DNA of 64,000 nt from Citrus sinensis (lineage: Eukaryota; Streptophyta; Magnoliopsida; Sapindales; Rutaceae), in NCBI RefSeq assembly GCF_022201045.2, contig NC_068560.1, forward strand, positions 20,291,501 to 20,355,500, in the 5' to 3' direction. The translations under genes were made by a program, and so were the position numbers. Below, piece by piece: positions 1 to 11,431 of the stretch (positions are counted from its first letter, which is position 1; every line of letters begins with the position of its first letter). Below the pieces are notes generated by a model. The model had not been told where the DNA came from. It saw only the letters and a program-made list of their open reading frames with translations, and searched no databases.

Positions 1-2480
1 TTAAGAAATTATACGTGTTGAGTTAACTAAGGTCTTTTGATTAGAAAAGTGATCAAACTAAAAGAATGAACTACTTTATTGTAAGTTATTTGAAACTACT
101 TCAACAGTTTAATCTTTTCATCATATGTTTTAATCTAATTTTTGTCCAAGTAGTAATGGTAAAGGCCAAAAGAGTGTTAAATTTATTGCCTTCACTGCAC
201 TGTATGAGAGAGAGAGAGAGAGGAAAATTGAGAAGAAGAAATTAGCAAAGTGATAAAAAGTATATCAAAAGAAAAAGACATTCTTACAAAGAATTGCACA
301 AAAAATTGTATAAAACTGTGAGTTTTGAAAAAGGATAATCACAAAATTTTGATTAAATCTCGAAAATTAATCATATACCTCCTTATTTGGATTTATTTAG
401 ATTTTGGGTTGATTAATCCGCAAAATGGTATCAGAGCCAAGTTTTTGGTTTAAAATATAAAAATGGACGAAACTGTTGTTTATTTCATTAATAATAGAGG
501 ATATAATTTAATGATAAATAGTAATACAATTAAAGATAATATACCATGGGAAGATCTGCATACCAAAGTAGTAAAAAGATTGAAAGAAAAATGTAAAAAT
601 CTTCTAAAGTTAGGATTCCCTACCTCTAGTGATAATTTAATCCTTGAAACTGATGATTCAGATAATCACTGAGGAGCAGTCTTAAAAATAAATCAAGAAA
701 AGATTTGTAGATATGCTAGTGAAACATTCAAACTCGCAGAAAAGAATTTCATAGTAATGAAAATGAATTGTTAGCTATTAAAAACAGAATATCTAAATTT
801 ACTTTCTTTTTGTTACCAAAAAAATTCAAGGTAAGATCCGATAACACTCAAGTCAAAGGATTTATATTCAATAAATTGCCTAATCTTCCTCAATATAAAA
901 GATTAATTAGATGGCAACAGTTTTTTACTGAATATGATTTTGAAATTGAATATATTAAAGGATCTAATAATTGTATTGCAGATTTTCTTAGCCAAGAATA
1001 CAATGGAGAAGAGCCTTTCCAAAATAATTAAGGGCATAATAATGTGCTTTGAAGGTCAAGAATTGCTTCTCAAAGGCAATATGATGATTTATGATGGGCT
1101 TGCCACGATAGATGATGCCCATGAAGAATTAAGCAAACTTTGTCCAGACAAAAGTTTGCAAAATCATCCAGAAGTCCAAACTTCAGAACAATATATTAGC
1201 AATATGCTAAAAAATGTTCATTTTAAGGATCAAACTGAGGGTCAGATCGCCCAGAGTTCTTCGCATAGCTCAAATGTCACACATCCAGAGATTTCTCACA
1301 ATCAATTATCTCAAAGATCAATGTGCGAAGAAAGAAAAATCTCAAGGATCTTCAGTGAGCCTAAGACCCCAATATGATAAAAGCGGACAGTTCATCCCTA
1401 TGGTTAAAGTACCATTAAGGAGCGACTACGTTTATGATTATAAAAGAATTGGTAAAATAGCCTATGGGATTCGTCCTAGCCAGACTATTATACTAGATCA
1501 TTCAGAGTTATATCCAAGGATAAATTTTGTGCCAGGAGATTATCCAAAATTAATAAAAGACATGTTTGGATATGGTTTTCTTAACCTTATTTATGTAAGT
1601 GATGATTGCAGGGAAATAAAAGAGCTCCTAGAAAAAATTGCAGAGGTTGTTAATGATCTCAAGAGGATATCTAAAACAAAAGAAATGATTTTTGTCAAGA
1701 TCCTCACTACTTGCCCTGAATATTGTGGTAACAAGTGGTATCCAGCACAACACATAATTCAAGTTGGAATTAGCAGCAAAAAAGTTAGTTCAACTATTGA
1801 TTTAGATCAAGTCTACAATGATTATGATCTTGAATAATTCAAGCCAAAAGATCTCACCAGCAAAAGGGCCATAGGAGTAAAAAATGCCCTCTATGAATCT
1901 CTTGAGAGGATAAGCAAGCCAGACATGCCATATGAAAAAAGAAAAAGGGTATATACGAAAATCTCGTGGAATCCAACTTGCCGACGCACCACGAAGTATG
2001 GAAGGTGCTAAAGTATCAGTCATCATATGGCTACTACTACGAAGGATCAAAAGGAGATTCTAGTGGAGAAGACATGTCTCTAGATGAAGATCTGATAATT
2101 GGCATGTGACAGAAACCACTGAAAAAGATAAAAGGTGTTATCCTAAAAGCATCAATAAGTCAAAAAGAAAGATTCCAAAAAGATAAAGCTCACCACAACA
2201 GGATAAAGGCTTTCTGCCATCAAAAAAAAAGACAACCACTATCTTCAACAATGAAAAGGAGAGGGGTCGCCTTATCAAAAGGAAATCCACGATCCTCTAG
2301 GAAATTTGAACATGTGTATGTAAAAGAGATAACCTTATCTCTTTAGGACTATAAAATAAAAGCATGTAAGAAGGGAAAGACATCACATGTCTAACCTTCA
2401 ACTGCCTATGTATTCTCTGTAACCATCCTCTGTAAACAACTTCAATAATGAAATAAATAAAACTCTTTTGAGTGAAATTA
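1..2480 (+). mobile_element. Fossil of an endogenous caulimovirid (pararetrovirus), rearranged and incomplete
   Basis: Seen: a primer-binding site complementary to initiator tRNA-Met (TGGTATCAGAGCC) at about 426-438; an RT/RNase H-like coding remnant at about 600-1030 with the RWQQF, EIEYIKGSNN and IADFLS signatures of the family; an unassigned coding remnant at about 1214-1837; and a promoter-like stretch with a TATA motif (TATAAAATAAAAG) near 2350, followed about 100 bases later by AATAAA. A promoter with a poly(A) signal close downstream is the terminal-redundancy layout of Caulimoviridae. The copy is broken. Most of the genome is missing and there are several interruptions, so it is old. 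The left end lies outside the window. Genus is not assigned; petuvirus- or florendovirus-like lineages are possible. A Ty3-type LTR element is the alternative, but no LTR pair is seen. Confidence 0.7.
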
Positions 2481-3821
2481 TCATCTTCCAGATATCTTTG
2501 TGAAATTTAACCAAGAACCTTACATGTCAATACTTGTGCTAAACGAAGAAGATTTTCTATTGTTAAGCACTCTTCCAGAGACAACTGCAAGGAAATCACT
2601 TAGACATATCCTATTAGGCCAATTTGCTGTGTGCTGCATTGGGCCGTGTGGAACAGTCGTTGAAGTGATCTTGTATGATGTGTGGAGGTATGGCGGTGCT
2701 GATCATGGACCTCTCTATAGTTGGAGGCAATTAGTGAGTCTATCTCAGAATTCGGAGAGATAGTACACTGCTTAGTTATCTAAACTTTTCTTTTATTTTA
2801 GCTACAAACAAAAGCATGTTGGACCTTATTTGTTTCTGAGATGTTGTAAGATGGGAAGTGATAAGAGTAACTCAATTTCTTAAAAATGGAAAGATCTGTT
2901 AATAAATTTCTAGATGCAATAGACCATTTAGACTTTTGTCAAGAGTATCAAGTTGCTTATACAATTTCCTTGATTAAAACTAGATTAACTACAAGCAAAC
3001 GCTTGTATGAAAAAATAAAAGGAATTAATTATCCAAAAATATTCAATTCTTTTGAAGAAGAAAACAGGATAGCATTAATAGAATCAATTTTAACTTTCCT
3101 TGAAATAATTCAGGACATGTGCAAGGCTAATAGTAGAATTCAAAATTGAGCATAAAACAATGGATAATAATAATAATATGGATATGTTTATTTAAGATGC
3201 AGATCTCAAATTATAATTTATATGCGAAAGCTTTGATAGAATGTATTTAAGCTGGGAAGATACCTTAGGAGTGTACATAAATATGTTAGAAGAAAAAATT
3301 TGATCTATGACTCAAATAAGACAAATAATTATAAATTCAGCGATTAATTTACATATAGATTTCTATGAAAAAAATAATCATTTAGAACTTTACAAAGATA
3401 TAGTCAAAATTTTGAAGAAATTTAAGAATAGATGTATAAGAGATGGAAGGAGAAATGCTCCGATCAATCAAAATCAATAAAATTTATAAATTTCAAAATA
3501 GTACAAAACTTTGAAATAATTATAAAAAGGTCCTCATTGTACTAACCTTTTTACCCACTTTTGTGAGAATATCATTGTTGATATCTAAAAGACTAAAATA
3601 TATAAGAAAAGTTATTGGATTTTTTTAATGTCAACCAAAGTCAAATCCTATGAGAAATGTAAGGTTAAACAATTTATTAATTTCAACTTTACCCATACTC
3701 TTTTATTTAAATAATAATAATTAAAAAAAAATCCGGACGCACGGATCCGAATTTTGCAATCACAAATTGCCACCTCACCCTAAAGCTCTTGCTTTAAGCA
3801 TGGATCTGGCAGCTGACATGG
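2481..3821. other. AT-rich debris next to the viral fossil, unassigned
   Basis: This stretch has no gene I can support. Two short open stretches (about 2500-2763 and 2886-3149, both +) and a degenerate Lys/Asn/Ile-rich stretch to about 3480 resemble the composition of the neighbouring viral fossil and may be further pieces of it. The first one, rich in Trp/Gly (VWRYGGADHGP), has a different composition and may be a fragment of something else. I do not recognise either product. From 3500 to the transposon edge the sequence is plain AT-rich DNA. Confidence 0.3.
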
Positions 3822-3830
3822 CAAGATATA

Positions 3831-3950
3831 GGGAAATTTACAAAACAAGCCAAAAAAAGAAGGCATTTTTCAACTTTAACCCCTCAAATTTTTTTCTTTC
3901 AACATTAGCCAAATCACCACATTTTGGACGAAATTACCCTCCTCATTCTC
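3831..3950 (+). repeat. Left terminal inverted repeat of the MULE
   Basis: The repeat begins GGGAAATTTACAAAA and pairs with the complement of 11821-11940. The best-matched core is AGGCATTTTTCAACTTTAAC. It is preceded by the 9 bp target-duplication copy CAAGATATA at 3822-3830. Confidence 0.9.
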
Positions 3951-4149
3951 ACGTTTCCCTCAAGCAAATTCCTTCCCCTCTCACCAAAATCTCATCACCG
4001 GAAGTTCTATAGATTGCCGGCGGCAGCGTACATCGGCAGCGGAGAAAGTTGTTTGGCACTTGAAAGAAGCTAAATCACGTTGAAAATCTTCGGAGATCTC
4101 CAAAATCAAAGAAAAAAATTGAAAACCCTAGGTGAGTTGTTATTGCCAT

Positions 4150-4740
4150 TTTTCTTGCTGTTGTTGTTGCTGTTGTTGTTTGGGATGTTGTTGTTGTTTG
4201 GGTTGTTGTTGTTGTTTGGGATGTTGTTGTTGTTGGTGGTGTTTTAATGGCGGTGGTGGGTGAGATGCATGTGGGAAAGGGAAGAGAAGAGAAAGGGGGG
4301 AAGCCAACTCGCGCTGCGTCGCACGCGAGATGCGCGCGGCGTGCGTACCTCGCGCGAGATGCGCATGTCGCACGCGAGATGCGCGCGGCACGCCCATCTC
4401 GCGCGCGCGAGGTGCGCATGCCGCGCGCATCTCGCATGCGACATGCGCATCTCGCGCGCGGCGTTCGCACCTCGCGCGCGCGACATGCGCCTGTCGCACG
4501 CAAGATGGGCGCGACACGCGCACCTCGCGCGCGCGAGATGCGCGAGGTGCGCACGCCGCGCGCATCTCATGTGCGACAGGCGCTGCGTCGCACGCGAGAT
4601 GCGCACGTTGCGCCCATCTCGCGCGCGAGGGCGCAGCCTCGCGCGAGCGAGTTGCGCTAGGCTCGCACGAGGGAAGCCAAGCGCGCGCGAGTTGCGTGCA
4701 GGCAAGCAGCTCGCGCGCTTGGCTTCCCTCGCGCGAGCCT
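4150..4740. repeat. TTG-repeat tract and GC-rich tandem/inverted array upstream of the ULP1-like gene
   Basis: Positions 4150-4245 are a TTGTTG-type microsatellite. Positions 4310-4740 are an extremely CpG-rich array built from the words CGCGAGATGCGC and GCGCATCTCGC, which are near reverse complements, in irregular alternation with GTCGCACGCGAG. The array can fold on itself at many registers. Long open frames run through it on both strands (Arg/Ala-rich), but these follow from its lack of A/T and are not genes. The base composition is wholly unlike the 30-35% GC surroundings. It lies between the left inverted repeat and the ULP1-like start codon. Confidence 0.85.
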
Positions 4741-4773
4741 GTCGCACCAAGAGGCAGCACCTCTTGGTGCGAC
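4741..4773. repeat. Perfect 14-bp hairpin at the end of the GC array
   Basis: GTCGCACCAAGAGG (4741-4754), a five-base loop CAGCA, then the exact complement CCTCTTGGTGCGAC (4760-4773). A further copy of the first arm follows at 4785-4798. It lies about 107 bases upstream of the ULP1-like ATG. Confidence 0.85.
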
Positions 4774-4879
4774 AGTTGGTGCTCGTCGCACCAAGAGGCA
4801 GTGCACAGTGCTGCCTTAATTTTTTTTTCTTTTGTTCATAATTTTTTAATGTGTGATACTTTTAACTTGTACCAGATAA

Positions 4880-7800
4880 ATGGGCAAATCAAAATTAGCA
4901 TTGCATAACCCACCCGGACCGATTAAAGAACCGGGAATGATGAAGATACCTTATGTTGATCACTTCCCTGGGCGTATCACGAGTATGTGCAAATTAGATG
5001 TCGTTGTTAATGCCATCCGGGAAAAATTAACAAGGCAACAGTTGAAGCTATTCAAAGACGATATATTTGGGCATTTCCTACAGTGCCGGAGCTATCCGTT
5101 CAGTGGCGTGATTGTGCACAATATATTGCTTCGGCAAGTGTCACATGGCGATGGAAATGACAAAGATGAGTTATGGTTTCAAGTTGGCGACCATTTGATA
5201 CGGCTATCGATTGGAGAGTGGTGCCTAGTAACGGGACTTTGCTATGGCGAAAAAGTATTCCTGACGAAGCATAAAACAAATCATAGGTTACTTAATAAGT
5301 ACTTTGGAGGCAGGATTCGCGATATAAATCTTGGCCAGTTCGAGGAAATATTTATGAACTTACGCTTCAAGACTATGAATGACACCGATGCGCTAAAAAT
5401 TGCCATGTTTTACTTTGCTGATAGAGTGCTACACGGAAGAAAGGATCATTGTCAAATCAATTTCAATTTACTTAATGAGGTAGATGACATAAATCATTTT
5501 CGAAGTATTCCGTGGGGTCGTTTGTCATGGGAAACAATATATAAAAGCATTGATAATGTATTGAACGGCAAAGCCAAAAAATTTAAGAAGGCAAGCGCAG
5601 AAAATCCATTGCATAGAATTGAGAAATACAACTTTTACGGCTTTACGTCGGCAGTGCATGTGAGTGAAGAAGTTTTTTTTATAACTTAGTTTTGTTATAA
5701 TAAATATTTAATGACACGTTTTTTTACTTCATATCTTTCCTTGTTGAAGGCATGGATTTTTGAAGCGATCGAAGGACTACCATTAGAGTGGGTAGAGAAA
5801 ATTAAGAGGAAGGGTGCTCGGATCGTGCGATGGAAGCCTGTGGCTTCTTCAAATATTAACTTCGGCGAAGTGTATTCATACCTGAACGAGCGTCTTGTAA
5901 GTCATTTATATGTATGTCTGTATATAAGTATTACATAATATATGGTTATACTAATTGGAAATTTGGTAATCTTTACGACAGGATGACACCATTTTCCAAA
6001 CCCTGAAACCGGATGCAAAGGAGAGAGCCACAAATTATTGGAAGAGTGTCGAGGATTACGTGCCATATTTGCCAAGTTGGGTCCGTAATGTGGGTATCAT
6101 CTATAGTATCATTGAAAACCGGGTGCAAAGTCATTTATATGTTTGTTTTTTAGGTATTTATTGTTTTCTGTTTTACTTGGTGCAGCACCAGCCTTCAATC
6201 AATGCGCCATCCAGTACAAGGCCAAACGAGGTGGATCCTGACCCCACGAGCCCAATAGGACTGGAGCAGAGTCCTGTTGAGGATGCCGGTGCTGCCGACG
6301 ACCATTATGAATCCGCACATGATTCAGATGACAGAAATGAGCCAGAGGTAACTTCTGTCGTCCTGAACATTTACAATGCACATATACCTATCCGACATTT
6401 TGTCATTACTTTCTTATTTGCGTAAATTGTAGGCAAGGACTAAGTTCCGCAATGATTATTTCGTTGGACGACTGGATAAAATAGAGTCTTCCATTCACGA
6501 GTTGAGGTCGGAACTTCAGACTGGACACAGTTCCATTAACGATCTGAGGTCAGAACTTATGGCGGAACGCAGAGAAGCACAACAATATAGAGCAGCGGTC
6601 ATGGAGTTTATGGCTTCGTTTGGCGCGGGTGCTTCAAAGGGCGCGTACAGTGATTCTCCGTTTGGCCCCGCACCCTCGGTGAGCAAGTTTCGTATGTTTT
6701 CGTTATGTTATTATGATTTCAAACCCGAACTTATGTTAATATGTTCATCTCCTCGAAACAACAGGCCCCAGATTGCTATGGTCCGAACGTTGATGCTGGC
6801 TATGGTACGCATACTGATGCTGGTAATGACGACGAGCACACCCCTATGTCCTTGTACAGTCTACATGGGGACATATGTGATGACAGTGTACAGATATTCA
6901 CAGAGGCACCTCCCGGCGTTAGTAAGTTTGGGCGTCCGTACCGACCGTCGTATATATTTGGCAGTCCTTACTTCATTCCTCCTTTCAAGAGAGTTAGGAA
7001 TGTCAGGGCTCTACCCGCACTCAACATTACGGACTATGAAATTGATGAAAGATCGAGTGTGGATATGAATCCGCTTAGGGGACTAGAAGACTCAAGACTA
7101 TGTGAGGAGTTTGATCAGTGGTTTGCCGGCAACATTTCCGTGGATCGGCCTGTCCAACAGTCTCGAAATTTCTTTGAAATACTCATGGGCAATGCTTCGA
7201 TGGGGTGGCTTGGTGACGAGGTAAGCGTGTTTAATGGTCAGTACATTACAATACACAATAATATTTCTGTTGGCATGGATATTGATATAAATTAACTTGG
7301 TATAATCCCTTTACAGCATATTCACACGTATTACCGCTTGATCAGCGAGAAGCAACGGCGGTTTCCAAATGCACTACCACAACGCGTCACGCATATAGAT
7401 ACATACTTTTGGGCATGTTTTTAAATTTTATAATCATTAATTATAATTTCGATGTTTTAAATATCTCGAAATGTTATTAATTTTCTACTCATCGTGTAAT
7501 AGGTGTTCCTAAAGCAATTATGGAACAATGGTAGTTGTGATGTCAATTCATTACAATATGACAACAACTTGAGCAGCTATATGGATGGGCGGGAAGATCT
7601 CATGTCCAAACCGTTTACGGATGTCGATATGGTAAGAATTGTCACTCAATCTTATGGTAATTGTGTATAAAATATACTAATTTACCAATTTATTTATGTA
7701 GATATTCATCCCTGTGAATTTGGGCGGCGATCATTGGGTACTAGCTCGAGCGGACCTTCGCGCGAGGAGGATGCGGATTTACGACTCGTTGGTTACCTTT

Positions 7801-8091
7801 CACGAGGACAAAACATATTTGCGTAAATTCAAACCTCTTCAGGTCGTCTTCCCTCAATGGCTTCAAGATGTTGGATTCTACAACCTTCGATCTGAGCTGC
7901 AGAGTGCCGACCCTTGGAAAGTAAGAATCGTTAAGGATGTGCCCCAACAATCACCTGGAAGTGGTGTATTTATGTTGATGTTTACAATGTATTTGATGTT
8001 CGGGCTAAAACTTGATTTTGATAGTAGCCACGGGCATTACTTCAGGAAGAAAATTGCTGTAGATATATTCACGGGCGATATTGCCTTGTAA
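4880..8091 (+). CDS. MULE-encoded DUF1985 / ULP1-like cysteine protease gene, nine exons
   Basis: Predicted exons: 4880-5659, 5750-5896, 5982-6122, 6186-6347, 6433-6678, 6765-7220, 7317-7412, 7503-7631 and 7702-8091, giving about 848 residues in one frame. The exon 3 end is the least certain. The junction after 7412 uses a GC donor. The N-terminal part (about residues 60-200) matches DUF1985, with the motif IRLSIGEWCLVTGLCYG. A charged, coiled-coil-like stretch (ELRSEL repeats) lies in exon 5. The last exon is a ULP1 C48-type peptidase core with His in GGDHWVLA, Asp in RIYDSL and Gln in VPQQS. The block that normally reads DCGVF reads GSGVF, so the catalytic Cys is Ser (codon 7960-7962). ULP1 proteases remove SUMO; whether this protein is active is doubtful. 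Genes of this kind travel in plant MULEs. Confidence 0.85.
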
Positions 8092-8307
8092 GTCGTTGTA
8101 TTGTATTAAGACTTGATGTATGGATGTAGATTGTTTTTCTAATAGATATAAACTTTTGATATATTCATATATTTAGCTATAAGTAATTATTGATCAACTT
8201 TAGTACTCATTATGCAAATGAACATAACATAATATACCTCATTACATATAATTGTAATATAAATTATAATAAGAGTTCATAATCCATAATTAGTTACAAC
8301 GACACAG

Positions 8308-10929
8308 TCAGTTTGGATTTGACACAATGGGATTTTTACATCTCTTGCGGTTATGACCTGGTTGGTTGCATCGACCACATCTCACAGTTCTTCGGTTAAC
8401 ATCCTCACCGATAGAAGGAATTCTTAACTCTGGACGACGACCAGGTGGTGGTGCTTCGATCGGTGGGTTAACTCTGATTTCCTGGATTTCTTCTGGAATG
8501 TCCCAATCTGTCATGTCCCCAACCGGTTCTACTGGTTCTGCATATGCCATGACCAATGAATCTTTAGAGTAATAATCAGAGCAAAGACTTATGTAATCCA
8601 CACGGACGATCAGACAAGCAGCAATTGCATGCGCACAAACAAGCTGATCGAGTTGGAATACTCTACAGGAGCAAGTTCTTTCATGAATGTCAACTATCCC
8701 TTCCTTCATACCACCACCCAAAACATGAAATCGATGCTGAGACACTGGCCGAACGGTCATTCTTTCGGCCAAAATTCTCCTTTCGCCGACTATCTCATCT
8801 GCCCACGTCGTTAGACGAGTGCTCATCGATTCAGCGACAATTTTCCTATCATAAAACCATTGCTGTAATGTTTTTCTAAAGTGATCAACAAGATGAGTAA
8901 TAGGAAATTTTCGCGGTTCCCTCATTAAAGAATTCACGCTTTCTGCAATGTTGGTGGTAAGTATGCTGTATCTCCTACCTTCAAATTCGGACCTTGCCCA
9001 ATTACACGTGCCCACATTATTCTCTAAGTAATCAGCCGCGGTCGAGTGGAGCATCCACAACCCTTCAAGTTGTCTTTTAAATTCTTCGTGTCCATATGCC
9101 TTTGCTGCATTAATAAAAGCTGGCTCGAATTGATCCCAAATAGCTTTGGACATCCTGAATTTAGACTTAATGTTGCCTTTGACATGGTAAAAACAAACTC
9201 CATGACTAGCAGTGTGAAATGCTTTTAAAACGGCTCGCTTGATGGCAGTGCATCGATCAGAGATAAATACTAACTCTGGCCTATCGCCAATCACTCCGTG
9301 TAACTTCGTCATAAACCATTCCCAAGCATCATTGTTTTCTGAATCCATGACCCCAATAGCTAACGGATACAGTTGATTATTACCATCCAAACATGTTGCT
9401 ACAAACATGCTTCCACGATATAGCCCCTTCAAATGAGTGCCATCTACAGCAATCACAGGCCTTATGTACTGTGTGAAGCCCTTAATGGAAGATCCAAGCG
9501 CAACAAAGTAGTATAAGAAATTATCATCTCCATCCCGCTGGAGGTGTGTCACTGTGCCCTCATTCGCTTTGGTCAAAACGTGAGAGTATTTGGGAAGTAA
9601 GTTGTATGACTCTGCAGGGTTCCCTCGTACTATTTCAAGACCGACTTCTTTAGCCCGATATGCTTGTTGATATGTTAACTGGACCCCGTATTCTTGCTGC
9701 ATGTCTGTTCTAATGTCATTCGGCGTGTATATCCGTTTATCCTGAATAAATTTATCCGCAATAAGATGGCCAACAACCCGACTCCTAACTTGGCGGAGGC
9801 CACTAGGCAAAACCTCATTAGAGCACGTATGAACATTGTCAACTCTTCTCACTACCCAAGGAACATTATGTTCATCCGAACCTCTTGTTGCGCGAAGACG
9901 CCAATTACATGATTCCGAAGAACAATGAGCCTCAAAGCGTGTCGTTGTGGACCGTGCAATCTTGAAATCAAATTTTTCCCGCAAGGCCACTTTGCGCAAT
10001 TCCAGTATTAACTCATTCTTCTCAACGAACAACTTTCCCACACCAATGTCGGCAGAATTACAGCTTCTAACTAAGTCTGGAGCAACCAAGTTTGAAGGCA
10101 AAACTGGAGCAAGACTCACCAGAGGATCAACTGTTGTCCTCCTCCTCGAACGGGCCATCGGAGGAATAGGTCGATTCTCTCTATTGTTAACAGGAATATC
10201 ATACTGATGCTCATCCTCATTATTGATAGGAATATCGGAATGACCAGTGTCCCTATCATCAACTTCAGTATTGGAGTTCATGCCTTGCACATTATCAGCT
10301 TCTGTGTTGTTGGTGTTATAACCAGGATCATCATAACTGCGGAACTCATTATTTTGAAATGGAGAGTAATGTTGCCCTAACAATGTCCCTAATGGTAACA
10401 CATTATCTTCAACATCCGCTATCGTAATGCCATTATCATCAATAGTGTCATTGTTTTCGTTGACTGGTGAGTAATGTTGTTGGAACGACATTTGTTGTGG
10501 TAACACCTCTTCCTCAATATCAGGGACAGACTCGTTTGCTCTAAACGAACTTTCACTTTCCACAAGTGGCTCAGGATTTTCGGCCGGAACTCGAGGATGT
10601 GTGGTGACAAATATAGGGATGCATCCATAATTGACCACATCAGAGGCCATGTGCAGCACAACATTAACCATTTCATCATTAAATATATCCATAGGTAGTG
10701 AACATGCACGATACATTGTGTTACTAGATCTCAAAGTTGTCTTCATCGACAAACTATATTCAATAGGATTTATCTGTAAAACTTCATACACCCTTGCCAT
10801 AAATTGCTCAAACATACAATCTTTCCGAACTAAAAATGCTGTATTCTTCGCATTCACGTACTCCGTACGGCCATCTGCTAATGTCTCCCACCAACCGTCA
10901 TAACATAATTGAAGTACAACGGAATCCAT
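8308..10929 (-). CDS. MuDR-type MULE transposase
   Basis: One uninterrupted frame of 873 codons. The ATG at 10929 (MDSVVLQLCYDG) is chosen because the codons before it are a T-run ending in TAG, which looks like an intron acceptor. That suggests an upstream non-coding exon. Domains: an N-terminal PB1-like region (1-105), an acidic Asn-rich linker (115-260), a MuDR zinc-binding domain (about 305-375) and the MULE transposase core with first Asp in IAVDGTHLKG (496), second Asp in VFISDRCTA (558) and the conserved CFYH (Cys-x2-His, 579-582). A SWIM zinc finger follows (CSCRVFQ...VCAHA, 753-767), then a C-terminal zinc knuckle (CGRCNQPGHNRKRC, 851-864). It binds the inverted repeats and cuts and moves the element. 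No stop or frameshift is seen, so it may be functional. Confidence 0.95.
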   Translation of the reverse strand: MDSVVLQLCYDGWWETLADGRTEYVNAKNTAFLVRKDCMFEQFMARVYEVLQINPIEYSLSMKTTLRSSNTMYRACSLPMDIFNDEMVNVVLHMASDVVNYGCIPIFVTTHPRVPAENPEPLVESESSFRANESVPDIEEEVLPQQMSFQQHYSPVNENNDTIDDNGITIADVEDNVLPLGTLLGQHYSPFQNNEFRSYDDPGYNTNNTEADNVQGMNSNTEVDDRDTGHSDIPINNEDEHQYDIPVNNRENRPIPPMARSRRRTTVDPLVSLAPVLPSNLVAPDLVRSCNSADIGVGKLFVEKNELILELRKVALREKFDFKIARSTTTRFEAHCSSESCNWRLRATRGSDEHNVPWVVRRVDNVHTCSNEVLPSGLRQVRSRVVGHLIADKFIQDKRIYTPNDIRTDMQQEYGVQLTYQQAYRAKEVGLEIVRGNPAESYNLLPKYSHVLTKANEGTVTHLQRDGDDNFLYYFVALGSSIKGFTQYIRPVIAVDGTHLKGLYRGSMFVATCLDGNNQLYPLAIGVMDSENNDAWEWFMTKLHGVIGDRPELVFISDRCTAIKRAVLKAFHTASHGVCFYHVKGNIKSKFRMSKAIWDQFEPAFINAAKAYGHEEFKRQLEGLWMLHSTAADYLENNVGTCNWARSEFEGRRYSILTTNIAESVNSLMREPRKFPITHLVDHFRKTLQQWFYDRKIVAESMSTRLTTWADEIVGERRILAERMTVRPVSQHRFHVLGGGMKEGIVDIHERTCSCRVFQLDQLVCAHAIAACLIVRVDYISLCSDYYSKDSLVMAYAEPVEPVGDMTDWDIPEEIQEIRVNPPIEAPPPGRRPELRIPSIGEDVNRRTVRCGRCNQPGHNRKRCKNPIVSNPN

Positions 10930-11136
10930 TAAACCTAAAAAAAAAAAAAACAAAAGAGATAAGATTTCACGCTACAAAACCTAGTAAAAATGAATATGCA
11001 GTACATTTATGTGGATGATATGAAGTATACAATTTTTGATTTACTTCGTCTCATCGTAAGCTTCGAAATGATATATTATACGCCTAAAACGGACACATGT
11101 AGCCCAAGTTATTACTTTCGGAAAATAACTTAAATT

Positions 11137-11431
11137 TAGTGAGACAGGCAGTGGGACAGGTGCCTGTCTCACATAAAACCAGCAAATTTATGTGAGACAG
11201 GCGCCTGTCCCACTTGCCTGTCTCACATAAAACCAGTGGTAACAAGTGAGACAGGCGCCTGTCTCACTTGCCTGTCTCACATAAAACCAGTGGTAACAAG
11301 TGAGACAGGCGCCTGTCTCACACGCCTATCCCACTTGCCTGTCGCACATATTTTGGTGAGACAGGCAAGTGAGACAGGTGCCTGTCTCACATAAAACCAG
11401 TAGATTTATGTGAGACAGGTGCCTGTCTCAC
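11137..11431. repeat. Array of dyad-symmetric repeats upstream of the MULE transposase gene
   Basis: At least five copies of a 22-base near-perfect palindrome built from GTGAGACAGGC and its complement lie at 11192, 11246, 11300, 11369 and 11410. The copies at 11246 and 11300 are perfect and sit in a 54-base tandem unit that also holds TTGCCTGTCTCAC and ATAAAACCAGTGGTAAC. Half-sites fill the gaps. The array lies between the transposase 5' end and the right inverted repeat. It differs in sequence from the GC array at the other end. Confidence 0.9.

Noticed and set aside
4075-4908. Several overlapping Arg/Ala-rich open frames on both strands
   Set aside because: They run through the GC-rich array, where stop codons are scarce by composition. 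All frames are open at once and the peptides are repeats of the array words.
9046-10207. Plus-strand frames opposite the transposase
   Set aside because: Shadows of the minus-strand transposase frame.
10930-10953. An upstream extension of the transposase (MFFFFLGL)
   Set aside because: It starts at TTG and reads a T-run ending in TAG, which looks like an intron end. The first ATG is at 10929.
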